A stretch of DNA of 35,976 bases. Origin: Candidatus Caccopulliclostridium gallistercoris (GTDB lineage Bacteria > Bacillota > Clostridia > Christensenellales > UBA1242). Shown in pieces: positions 15,904 to 22,596 of this stretch. The translations under genes were made by a program, and so were the position numbers. Position 1 is the first letter of the stretch. Every line of letters starts with the position of its first letter. The stretch is from positions 1 to 35,976 of the forward strand of contig DVOJ01000016.1 in NCBI GenBank assembly GCA_018713725.1. Reading direction: 5' to 3'. The notes beneath the pieces are model-generated. The model worked only from the letters and a program-made list of their open reading frames with translations. It was not told where the DNA came from and did no database searches.

Positions 15904-17706
15904 ATGTTATATAAAGACTTAATGACAAAAGAAACTTATAACGATTTACAATCTTATCTAGAAACGGGCGAAGATGCAATATCTCTTATGGGCTACAACC
16001 GTGCTGGAAACGTAGACGGCACAAAGCTTATAACAAGATTTCAAACCACAGCCGACCCAGAAAATATGGGAAGAGTTAGAGCTTTTTCTAACGCTGATGT
16101 TATGATAGGTGTTCCTGAGTATGCTGATGGCGCATATTCTTCCTTTGCTGTAAGAGATAAATCTCTTGCTCTTAGGTTCCCAATGGTTGGAAGCCTTGGC
16201 GCTGTTACAAAATATTTCCCAGAGAGCCAAAAAACTTGCCCAAACTTTAAAAGCGTAGTAAACGACATAGAAAGAAATTTTAAAGTTAAAGTTAAAGATA
16301 ATGAAAGAATAGCAAAGCCAGTGCTTGTAAAAGGCGGCACTATAAGGCTTGCCGGAAGATATAACGGCGAAACAGTTAGCGAAGCAGACAAACTTGTTCA
16401 AATTTTCAATGTTTTAGCAAAAGAATCTCTAAAAGATAGCTTTAAGCACACATCAAACCCAGATAGAGTTCAATTTGCAGCAGAACTTTTAACCACAATG
16501 TTCATTGCTGAAAGCTACGACCTTGGCGTAAATTTCAACAGAAAAATAGATAACGCCCTAAGGCTTCAACTAGCAAACACAATTGCAGCACTTGGCAACA
16601 CAAATAAGGAAACTATAAACCTAATCGCCGCTCAAACTGAAAGGGCAGTAGCTAAATTCTTAAAAAAGAGCGGAAAATCGGAAAAGGACATAGTAAGCAC
16701 ATTAACAAAACTTGGCTATGGCTATACCGTTCCACCAACAAACCTTTATAGCACGCTTTTTGGCGAAAGAAAGAACTATATGTTCACCATAGAGCTTCCA
16801 AACAGCTTAAAAGATAAAATTTTAGGCAAAACAGTTTATGTGAACGACTTTGAAAATGGTGCTGAACAAGAAAGAACTACAATGCCAGCAAAATATGGAA
16901 ATAAGAAAAACTTTGATAGCCATGCTGAAAGACCTAGAGATTTTGACGATAGAAGACGTTTAAACGCTGGAACTAATCCTGCTCCAACTTCTACCATTGC
17001 AGACGACATGATTAGAGAAATGGAAGAGGGCTTAGAACCGAAAGTAAACACTACACCAGACGTAATTATCCTTCCAGGAAGGGTAGAAGAACAACCAGCA
17101 GAGGCTAGCGACGTTATAATACTTCCTGGTAAAACAGAACCAAAGCTTCCTGGAAAAACCTTAGAAGAGTACGTTGTAGAAATGTTAGACCAAGACGCTG
17201 ACTATGTTAAAGCTCTTGAAGGCAAAACAAAAACTAAAAAGCCACTTTTTGGTGGAAAAACTGCAAACAAAGAAGAAGTTTCTGAAAGAAGTTTAAAGAG
17301 CGCTTTCGATAAAGCTGTTGTAAAAGAACTTGAAGCAGTAGCCAACGAAGTTGTGGCAGCATTCAGAAAGGCTAGGGGAGAAGAAAAGACAATCCTTTCA
17401 GATATATATAACCAGCTAACTCACGCAAGACAATTCTTTGGAAAAGGCTCTGAAAAGAAATCTATAAAAGCCGTTAGCGCTAAAATACCTGAGGCTAACA
17501 CTGTAAAAAATGGTCTTGTTAAGCCACTTGAAGAAAGAAGAAAAACCTTTATTGCTGGTGCAATGGAATATCAAAAAGCTATGAAAGGCTATGCTCCAAC
17601 TGAGGACATTAAGGCTAGGGTAAGAGCTCTTTCCGACACCAAAAAAATTAGAGAAATGATAGAAACTTATGTTTCAGCGCAGAGAGATAGAGGATTAGAA
17701 CAATAA
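15904..17706 (+). CDS. Unrecognised 600-residue soluble protein paired with the VirB4-like ATPase
   Basis: I do not recognise a family. There is no signal peptide or membrane helix. An N-terminal globular part (about 1-310) is followed by a charged linker (about 325-445) rich in Asn, Pro and Glu. The linker contains a duplicated motif, DVIILPGR (about 395) and DVIILPGK (about 415), followed by LPGKTLEEY. The C-terminal part (about 450-600) is lysine/glutamate-rich and helical, ending AQRDRGLEQ. It has its own strong promoter and ribosome site 73 nt after the ATPase stop. The neighbourhood suggests a partner or substrate of the ATPase, but this is inference. Its stop is followed after 3 nt by a dispersed repeat element. 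Confidence 0.8.
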   Translation: MLYKDLMTKETYNDLQSYLETGEDAISLMGYNRAGNVDGTKLITRFQTTADPENMGRVRAFSNADVMIGVPEYADGAYSSFAVRDKSLALRFPMVGSLGAVTKYFPESQKTCPNFKSVVNDIERNFKVKVKDNERIAKPVLVKGGTIRLAGRYNGETVSEADKLVQIFNVLAKESLKDSFKHTSNPDRVQFAAELLTTMFIAESYDLGVNFNRKIDNALRLQLANTIAALGNTNKETINLIAAQTERAVAKFLKKSGKSEKDIVSTLTKLGYGYTVPPTNLYSTLFGERKNYMFTIELPNSLKDKILGKTVYVNDFENGAEQERTTMPAKYGNKKNFDSHAERPRDFDDRRRLNAGTNPAPTSTIADDMIREMEEGLEPKVNTTPDVIILPGRVEEQPAEASDVIILPGKTEPKLPGKTLEEYVVEMLDQDADYVKALEGKTKTKKPLFGGKTANKEEVSERSLKSAFDKAVVKELEAVANEVVAAFRKARGEEKTILSDIYNQLTHARQFFGKGSEKKSIKAVSAKIPEANTVKNGLVKPLEERRKTFIAGAMEYQKAMKGYAPTEDIKARVRALSDTKKIREMIETYVSAQRDRGLEQ

Positions 17707-17709
17707 AAA

Positions 17710-17931
17710 CAGACTGCCTAAAAACGTCGTGATGCTGCGAAAACTAGCCAAACAGGGCTAGACAGTTACGTACGTCAATGTACGCGCCTACGAAAAAAGC
17801 TACGCTTTAATGAATTTTGCTAATGCAAAATATCATATTATAGCTAGCTTTTTTCTTTTCCCCAAAAATCAAAGAATTTTTGGGGACCCCAAAATCTCCG
17901 AGCCTTGCCTCACTCGTTTTTGAGCAGTCTG
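17710..17931 (+). repeat. Dispersed repeat with terminal inverted repeats, copy 1
   Basis: A 222-bp element, about 95% identical to copy 2 (29958-30179), from CAGACTGCC to GCAGTCTG. The ends are an imperfect inverted repeat: 5' CAGACTGCCTAAAAACG against the 3' complement CAGACTGCTCAAAAACG (15 of 17). Inside are CTAGCC/GGCTAG (17744-17761), CGTAC/GTACG (17769-17784), GAAAAAAGCTA/TAGCTTTTTTC (17792-17855) enclosing ATTTTGC/GCAAAAT (17814-17831), and CCCCAAAAAT/ATTTTTGGGG (17860-17885). No ORF. It fits a MITE-like element or a structured 3'-UTR module. With the terminator and promoter that follow it fills the 312-nt gap before smpB. Confidence 0.9.
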
Positions 17932-17962
17932 AATTTATAGTTGTTGTTTATAAGCTAAATTC

Positions 17963-17996
17963 AAAATTCAACAAGAAAACTTGTTGAATTTTTTTT
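17963..17996 (+). terminator. Terminator between repeat copy 1 and smpB
   Basis: AAAATTCAACAAG (17963-17975) pairs perfectly over 13 bp with CTTGTTGAATTTT (17980-17992) across an AAAA loop and runs on in T to 17996. The 3' arm contains TTGAAT, used as the -35 of the smpB promoter. Confidence 0.85.
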
Positions 17997-18011
17997 AAAT
18001 TGTGCTATAAT
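17984..18011 (+). promoter_or_regulatory. smpB promoter predicting a leaderless mRNA
   Basis: TTGAAT (17984-17989), 16-nt spacer, extended TGC and TATAAT (18006-18011). The ATG is at 18019, 7 nt after the -10 box, with no Shine-Dalgarno between. The start point would be at the ATG or one base before it. Confidence 0.8.
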
Positions 18012-18018
18012 ATTTAAG

Positions 18019-18462
18019 ATGAAGTTAATAACTACAAACAAAAAGGCATTTCATAATTATTTTATTTCAGATAACTTTGAAGCTGGAATTGCACTTGAAG
18101 GCAGCGAAGTGAAATCTGTAAGGGAAGGCGGAATAAGTATTAACGAGGCGTTTATCCAAATAGTTAACGGAGAGGCCTTTTTAAAAAATGCTTATATTAA
18201 ACAGTACGAAAAAACTTCATCTTTTGCGCCAAACGAAAAGCGTACTAGAAAACTTCTACTTCATAAAGAAGAAATTAAGAAACTTTTAAAGAAAACGGAA
18301 AACTTGGGCTGCACATTAGTTCCAATAAAGGTATATTTAAAAGACGGCTTAGTTAAACTTGAAGGTGGAGTAGGAAAAGGAAAAAAGCTTTACGATAAAC
18401 GTGAAGATTTAAAGAAAAAGTCTGCCGAAATGGAAATAAAAAGATATCAAAAAAAGCTATAA
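18019..18462 (+). CDS. smpB: SsrA-binding protein SmpB
   Basis: The 147-residue protein is of normal length. It has the SmpB motifs KKAFHNYFISDNFEAGIAL, EGSEVKSVREGGISINEAF, KLLLHKEEI and the basic C-terminal tail (KREDLKKKSAEMEIKRYQKK) that enters the mRNA channel. SmpB binds tmRNA and delivers it to ribosomes stalled without a stop codon. The gene ends 3 nt before the tmRNA, so the two are probably cotranscribed and processed. The start has no ribosome site and appears leaderless. Confidence 0.97.
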   Translation: MKLITTNKKAFHNYFISDNFEAGIALEGSEVKSVREGGISINEAFIQIVNGEAFLKNAYIKQYEKTSSFAPNEKRTRKLLLHKEEIKKLLKKTENLGCTLVPIKVYLKDGLVKLEGGVGKGKKLYDKREDLKKKSAEMEIKRYQKKL

Positions 18463-18465
18463 CAT

Positions 18466-18822
18466 GGGGGCGAACAGGTTTCGACGGGGAAGAAGTGAAT
18501 TTAGCATAAAGCGTGTGGCAGTGTGGATTCTGCCTTAAAAGCCACAAAAAAATAAACGCAGACAATAGCGAAAATTTAGTTGCTGCTTAAATTAGCACAA
18601 CACGCCACTCTAAATAACACGAGTTTAGTTTAAGGCGTTCAAAATTCGTGAAACTTTAAAGCAAATTTAGCGTTTTGTTGCTTTAAAAAATTTAAAACGC
18701 TGGCAAGGTTATGCTTGTTTATGACCATAGCTTTGCAAGGAGAAAAGAGCATAAACTACACATCGTAGAAAAGTTAAGTTCACCTTTTTCGGACGTGGGT
18801 TCAATTCCCACCGCTTCCACCA
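18466..18822 (+). ncRNA. ssrA: Transfer-messenger RNA (tmRNA)
   Basis: The 5' end GGGGGCGAACAGGTTTCGACGGGG is a standard tmRNA start (quoted here as GGGGGCGAACAGGTTTCGAC plus GGGG). The 3' end has a T-arm, GTGGGTTCAATTCCCAC, and an encoded CCA. The acceptor stem pairs GGGGGCG (18466-18472) with CGCTTCC (18812-18818, two G-U pairs). The tag reading frame begins at the resume codon GCA (18558-18560) and reads ADNSENLVAA, stopping at TAA (18588-18590). It rescues stalled ribosomes and tags the product for proteolysis. The tag ends VAA, not the common LAA. Confidence 0.96.
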
Positions 18823-18839
18823 AATTTAAAAGGCAAAAA

Positions 18840-19346
18840 ATGGAAGAGAAATTTATTAATTACGATAACTATTTAAAAAATCATAAAGAAAACGTATTAA
18901 AAGCATTCAATTTACTGTACGATAAGGTGAATGCTTGTATTTTTAATTTCCAAGGTTTAAGTAGACAAGAACTTGAAAAGCAAATTCTTGCACACGACGA
19001 TTCAAAACGCACAAAAGAAGAGTACGAGTTTTATGCCGATTATTTCTTTGGCGAGAGAACGGAGAGCGTAAAAGAAAAATTTAAAATTGCGTCAGACGTT
19101 CACAAGTCTAGAAACCCGCACCACCCTGAATACTGGGAAAAGAACGGCGTAATTTCCATGCCGGATAGATATCTTTTTGAAATGCTATGCGATTGGTGGT
19201 CGTTTTACTTAGTTAGTGGCAAACCGGAAGATATTTTTGATTGGTATAAAAAGGAAGGCAAAAAGTTTGTATTTTGTAAGGAAAATCAAGATAAAATAGA
19301 TAAAACTTTTAACACAATTAAAGAAATTTGTAACACAAAGGAATAA
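18840..19346 (+). CDS. DUF5662-like protein
   Basis: The ATG at 18840 is preferred: the longer reading from 18711 lies inside the tmRNA, and AAAAGG (18828-18833) is 6 nt upstream of 18840. The 168-residue soluble protein has HDDSKRTKEEYEFYADYFFG, then ASDVHKSRNPHHPEYWEKNG and a CDWWSFYL segment. The HD...SK and HHPEYW motifs match the DUF5662 family, whose histidine/aspartate pattern suggests a metal-binding HD-like fold of unknown function. The Nudix gene follows after 4 nt. Confidence 0.72.
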   Translation: MEEKFINYDNYLKNHKENVLKAFNLLYDKVNACIFNFQGLSRQELEKQILAHDDSKRTKEEYEFYADYFFGERTESVKEKFKIASDVHKSRNPHHPEYWEKNGVISMPDRYLFEMLCDWWSFYLVSGKPEDIFDWYKKEGKKFVFCKENQDKIDKTFNTIKEICNTKE

Positions 19347-19350
19347 AAAT

Positions 19351-19827
19351 ATGAAAAATTTAACTACAACGCTTTTATATATTATAAAAGATGGAAAAGT
19401 GCTTCTTGGGGAGAAAAAACGCGGCTTTGGGCAAGGCTATTTAAACGGCTTTGGCGGCAAACAGCAGGAAGGCGAAACCATTGAAGAATGCATGGTTCGT
19501 GAAACTATGGAAGAAATAGGAGTAAAACCAATTGGACTTGAAATGCGCGCTATAATAAACTTCGACCTTTATTATAAAGGGGAAAAAGAAAAGGAAAAAA
19601 CTTATGTTTTTGTGGCAAGTGGCTATGAAGGCGAAATAAGAGAAAGCGAAGAAATGAAACCTGTTTGGTTTGAATTGCAATCTTTACCTTATGATAAGAT
19701 GTTTTCCGACGATATCTACTGGCTACCATCTCTACTTGAAGGTAAAACTTTTACGGCAGATATAAAAATGGACGAAAATTTTAAAACTACACACTTTGAT
19801 ATTAATTATAATGTTAATTTTGATTAA
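19351..19827 (+). CDS. MTH1-like Nudix hydrolase
   Basis: The 158-residue protein has a complete Nudix box at about 36-58 (GKQQEGETIEECMVRETMEE then IGV), with the metal-binding REtmEE. Outside the box it resembles human MTH1/NUDT1: KKRGFGQGYLNGFGG (Asn32 at the position of MTH1 Asn33), EEMKPVWFELQSLPYDKMFS and DDIYWLP (the DD pair that recognises the oxidised purine). The MTH1 Trp117 position is Phe here. The predicted role is removal of oxidised purine nucleotides such as 8-oxo-dGTP (inference from family). It is in an operon with the DUF5662-like gene. Confidence 0.87.
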   Translation: MKNLTTTLLYIIKDGKVLLGEKKRGFGQGYLNGFGGKQQEGETIEECMVRETMEEIGVKPIGLEMRAIINFDLYYKGEKEKEKTYVFVASGYEGEIRESEEMKPVWFELQSLPYDKMFSDDIYWLPSLLEGKTFTADIKMDENFKTTHFDINYNVNFD

Positions 19828-19833
19828 AATCGT

Positions 19834-19862
19834 TTGTAATATTTATTGTTTTACTATATAAT
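19834..19862 (+). promoter_or_regulatory. Promoter of the FakA-like domain gene
   Basis: TTGTAA (19834-19839), 17-nt spacer, TATAAT (19857-19862). The leader of about 19 nt carries AGGAGAT (19875-19881), which fixes the TTG start at 19888. Confidence 0.75.
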
Positions 19863-19887
19863 ACTACTATTAAAAGGAGATATTATC

Positions 19888-20136
19888 TTGGAAGATAAAT
19901 ACGACACACAGCTTTTAATTGAGGGGAAAAATTTAAATGAAGATGCCATTCGCGATTACTTCAATTCAAACTTTAAAGGGGATTGTCTTTTAGTTGTTGG
20001 CGATGAAGAACTAATTAAAATCCACTTTCACACCGATAGGCCTTGGGAAGTTCTTGAATACTGTTCTACACTTGGCGAAATCTTTGATATAGTAGTTGAA
20101 GATATGGATAGGCAATCTAGGGGCCTTCAAGGCTAA
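19888..20136 (+). CDS. Stand-alone FakA/YloV-like domain (TTG start)
   Basis: I place the start at TTG 19888: AGGAGAT lies 6 nt upstream, and an ATG at 19846 would overlap the -10 box. The 82-residue product contains YDTQLLIEGKNLNEDAIRDY, GDCLLVVGDEELIKIHFHTD and RPWEVLEYCSTLGEIFDIVV followed by EDMDRQ. This matches the middle domain of FakA (YloV), where the usual form is '...GDSLVVVGD..LVKVHVHT..P..VLE.A...GEL' ending in an NM..Q motif. The kinase (DAK1/DhaL) domain is absent. It may be a regulatory or FakB-binding fragment; function unknown. Confidence 0.72.
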   Translation: MEDKYDTQLLIEGKNLNEDAIRDYFNSNFKGDCLLVVGDEELIKIHFHTDRPWEVLEYCSTLGEIFDIVVEDMDRQSRGLQG

Positions 20137-20153
20137 AATTTAAAAATTAAAGC

Positions 20154-20191
20154 AAAAAAGTGGTAAATTTTAACAATTTGCCGCTTTTTTT
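20154..20191 (+). terminator. Terminator after the FakA-like gene
   Basis: AAAAAAGTGGTAAATT pairs with AATTTGCCGCTTTTTT (two G-U pairs), loop of about 5 nt, ending in a T-run. Confidence 0.8.
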
Positions 20192-20243
20192 CATAAATTT
20201 TCATGTTTTTAAATAAAATTTGCAAAAATTTTAGATTAGGGTA

Positions 20244-20272
20244 TTGCAAAAGTGTAAGTGTTGTGCTAAAAT
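20244..20272 (+). promoter_or_regulatory. Promoter of the coiled-coil membrane protein gene
   Basis: TTGCAA (20244-20249), 17-nt spacer ending in an extended TGC, TAAAAT (20267-20272). The leader is about 23 nt and includes AGAGGT. Confidence 0.75.
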
Positions 20273-20301
20273 GTAGATACATTAAAAAAAGAGGTTAGTT
20301 T

Positions 20302-21678
20302 ATGAATAATTTAACATCATTATTATCATTTGTAGACTTCGGAAGCGCACTTGTTAATGTGCTTGCTATCATTGCAATTATTATTGCTGGTGGCTTTATT
20401 ATCTTCTTTTTAGGCGATTTACTACTTTCTATCTTAGACCCAAAAACAGAAGATAAGAAGAAAGCAAAAGAAGAGCGTCCTGAAGTATTAAAGGAAGAGA
20501 AAAAGGTTGAAGAACCAAAGTTTGTTCCTATCGAGGAAGTAAAGCCTGAACCTGTTCAAGAAAAGGAAGAGGAAGTTAAAACTGTAGACGAGGATTTAGC
20601 TGAAAAAGAACGCTTAGAACTTGGCTATGTTGAAGAGCCAAAGGATAGCTTTGCAGATTTAAGAGCAGCTGAAGAAGAATATAAGCAAAACAATCTTAAA
20701 GCTTTAGAAGAAAAGCAAAATGCGGCTAAGGAAGAACCAGCCGACGAAGACATCGACCTTAACGATTTCTTCTTTGACGATGAAGATTTCAACTTTGGCG
20801 TTCAAGAAGACGAAGAGCCAGAAAAGGTAGAAGAAGATAAGCTCGATGGTCAAGTTTCTATCTTTAATGAAGAAGCTCCAGCTAGCGAAGAAAAGGTTGA
20901 AACCGTAGAAGAAAACAAGGTTAGCGAAGAAGCTCAAGCTGAAATAGACGAACTTAGAAGAGAACTTGAAGAACAAAAAGCTGAATATGAGGCATTAAAA
21001 GAACAAACTGAGAAAGAAAAGAATAAGTGGCAAGAAGAAAGAGCAGCTCTTGAAAACTTGTTTGAAACTACTGAAAACAAAGAAGAGTTTGTTCCAATGA
21101 TGACCTTAAAGGAATACGAAGCTCGCTTAGAAGTTTTAAAAGAAAGGTTAAAAGCTAACGAAAAAGACCTTAAAGCAAACAAGAAAGAATTCCTTCCACT
21201 TGCCAGAGTTAAGAAAAACCTTGATAACGACAAGAAGAAACTTAGAAGAAGAGAAGCACTTGTTGCTAAACAAAAGGTTGTATTATACGGCGTTAACAAC
21301 TACGTAGATATCGACGAAGAAAAAGCTAAGAAGCTTGCCGAAGATCTAGACCTTCTTGACGGTTTAAGGCTTTCCGTACAACACTGCGAAGAAGTTATAG
21401 CTGCTAACAAAGAAAGATATCCAATTTTAGAGACAACAAATAGAATACTTACAACAGTAAATAAAGAAATTAAAGCAGATATCCAAGAAGTTGAAACAGC
21501 AATAGCTAAACTTAAAGCCGAAGAAGATGCTGGAAGCAAGGAAGAAGTAAAAGAAGAACAACCAGCAGTTCAAGAAACACCAGCAGCTCAGGAAGAAACA
21601 GTAGCTGAAACACCAGTAGAACAAGCTGAAACAGTAGAAGAAAAGAAAGAGACCACAGAAAATAATACAGAAAACTAA
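20302..21678 (+). CDS. Membrane-anchored acidic coiled-coil protein, unrecognised
   Basis: The 458-residue protein has one N-terminal membrane helix (about 17-42, VNVLAIIAIIIAGGFIIFF) and a large Glu/Lys-rich soluble part. Residues about 50-200 are acidic and probably disordered (for example DIDLNDFFFDDEDFNFG). Residues about 205-275 form a heptad-like coiled coil (ELRRELEEQKAEYEALKEQ). A basic helical segment follows (about 275-410, ARVKKNLDNDKKKLRRREAL), then a Glu/Pro/Val/Ala tail. The layout resembles EzrA or other membrane-tethered cytoskeletal scaffolds but I see no diagnostic motif. AGAGGT precedes the ATG. It is a single-gene transcript between two terminators. Confidence 0.75.
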   Translation: MNNLTSLLSFVDFGSALVNVLAIIAIIIAGGFIIFFLGDLLLSILDPKTEDKKKAKEERPEVLKEEKKVEEPKFVPIEEVKPEPVQEKEEEVKTVDEDLAEKERLELGYVEEPKDSFADLRAAEEEYKQNNLKALEEKQNAAKEEPADEDIDLNDFFFDDEDFNFGVQEDEEPEKVEEDKLDGQVSIFNEEAPASEEKVETVEENKVSEEAQAEIDELRRELEEQKAEYEALKEQTEKEKNKWQEERAALENLFETTENKEEFVPMMTLKEYEARLEVLKERLKANEKDLKANKKEFLPLARVKKNLDNDKKKLRRREALVAKQKVVLYGVNNYVDIDEEKAKKLAEDLDLLDGLRLSVQHCEEVIAANKERYPILETTNRILTTVNKEIKADIQEVETAIAKLKAEEDAGSKEEVKEEQPAVQETPAAQEETVAETPVEQAETVEEKKETTENNTEN

Positions 21679-21689
21679 TAAAACTACAA

Positions 21690-21728
21690 AAATATTTCCG
21701 CTAAAATTATGGCGGAAATATTTTTTTT
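21690..21728 (+). terminator. Terminator after the coiled-coil protein gene
   Basis: AAATATTTCCGC (21690-21701) pairs perfectly with GCGGAAATATTT (21712-21723), followed by a T-run to 21728. The T-run touches the extended -10 box of the next gene. Confidence 0.88.
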
Positions 21729-21729
21729 G

Positions 21730-21738
21730 TGATATTAT
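21730..21738 (+). promoter_or_regulatory. Extended -10 promoter of the patatin gene, leaderless
   Basis: TGA followed by TATTAT (21733-21738), then exactly 6 nt before the ATG at 21745. No -35 box is apparent because that region is the terminator's 3' arm. There is no Shine-Dalgarno. Confidence 0.7.
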
Positions 21739-21744
21739 ATTAAT

Positions 21745-22596
21745 ATGAAATTTTTAGGTTTTGCAGGTTTTAAAAGAAAAAAGCCCAAAGTGGGGCTAGC
21801 TCTTGGCGGTGGAGGCGCAAGGGGCTTTTCTCATTTGGGCGCATTAAAGGCCTTTGAAGAATATGGTTTAGATTTTGATTACGTTTGTGGCACCAGTGCG
21901 GGAAGCTTAGTGGGCGCCTTTTATGCTGCGGGCTATAACTTTAAGCAAATTTTTGATATAGCAAAAACAATAAAAACAAAGGATATTCGCACAAGTAAGT
22001 TATTTTTCGTGCCTTCAAAAACGGAAGGAATTGAAAAGATTATCACGGACAATTTAGGTGACATTAACATAGAAGATTTAAAAAAGCCCTTTTCTGCCGT
22101 AGCGGTAGACATTAAAAGCACGAACGAAGTTTGTATAACAAAGGGAAATTTAGCAAAAGCAGTTGCCGGCAGTTGCTGCGTGCCGGGAATTTTCCAGCCA
22201 GTAGAATTTGGCGATAGACTTCTTTGTGACGGCGGACTTCAAAATACTATGCCAGCAGATATTCCTAAGCTTATGGGGTGCGACTATGTGGTGGCTGTGG
22301 ACGTGAATAAGTCTAGAACTTATGGAACTAGTTCTACTAAAATGTTAGATGTGCTTGCGTGCACTATAAGAATTCTTATGAAAGGTAACGTAGTAAAGGG
22401 CTATGTTAACGGCGATGTGGTTTTAAAACCAGAAACGAAAAGGTTTAAATCCACAAGCACGGAAGGGTATTTAGATATGATAGAAGAAGGTTACAGGGAA
22501 GCCATAGATAGAATGTCGGAAATACTCACGCTATTTCAAGGCAGAGCGCCTAAAAAGAAGGTAGAACTAAAAGAGGAGAATTTTGAAATAATATAA
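21745..22596 (+). CDS. Patatin-like phospholipase (RssA/YchK type)
   Basis: The 283-residue protein has the oxyanion loop GGGGARGFSHLGAL (about 21-34), the nucleophile elbow GTSAGS (Ser51) and the catalytic Asp in LLCDGGLQNTMP, the Ser-Asp dyad of bacterial patatins. These are lipid acyl hydrolases; the substrate of the RssA type is not settled. There is no signal peptide, so it is cytoplasmic. It appears to be leaderless. Its stop shares one base with the ATG of the metallo-beta-lactamase gene, so the two are coupled. Confidence 0.92.
   Translation: MKFLGFAGFKRKKPKVGLALGGGGARGFSHLGALKAFEEYGLDFDYVCGTSAGSLVGAFYAAGYNFKQIFDIAKTIKTKDIRTSKLFFVPSKTEGIEKIITDNLGDINIEDLKKPFSAVAVDIKSTNEVCITKGNLAKAVAGSCCVPGIFQPVEFGDRLLCDGGLQNTMPADIPKLMGCDYVVAVDVNKSRTYGTSSTKMLDVLACTIRILMKGNVVKGYVNGDVVLKPETKRFKSTSTEGYLDMIEEGYREAIDRMSEILTLFQGRAPKKKVELKEENFEII

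Noticed and set aside
16041..16401. Two overlapping minus-strand reading frames within the 600-residue protein gene
   Set aside because: Both are antisense shadows; the plus-strand gene has an ideal promoter and ribosome site.
13203..17706. VirB4-like gene as evidence of an integrative conjugative element
   Set aside because: No relaxase, coupling protein, integrase, attachment site or other transfer gene is present, and the neighbours are core genes.
18711..18839. N-terminal extension of the DUF5662-like reading frame
   Set aside because: This part lies within the tmRNA; a ribosome site supports the ATG at 18840.
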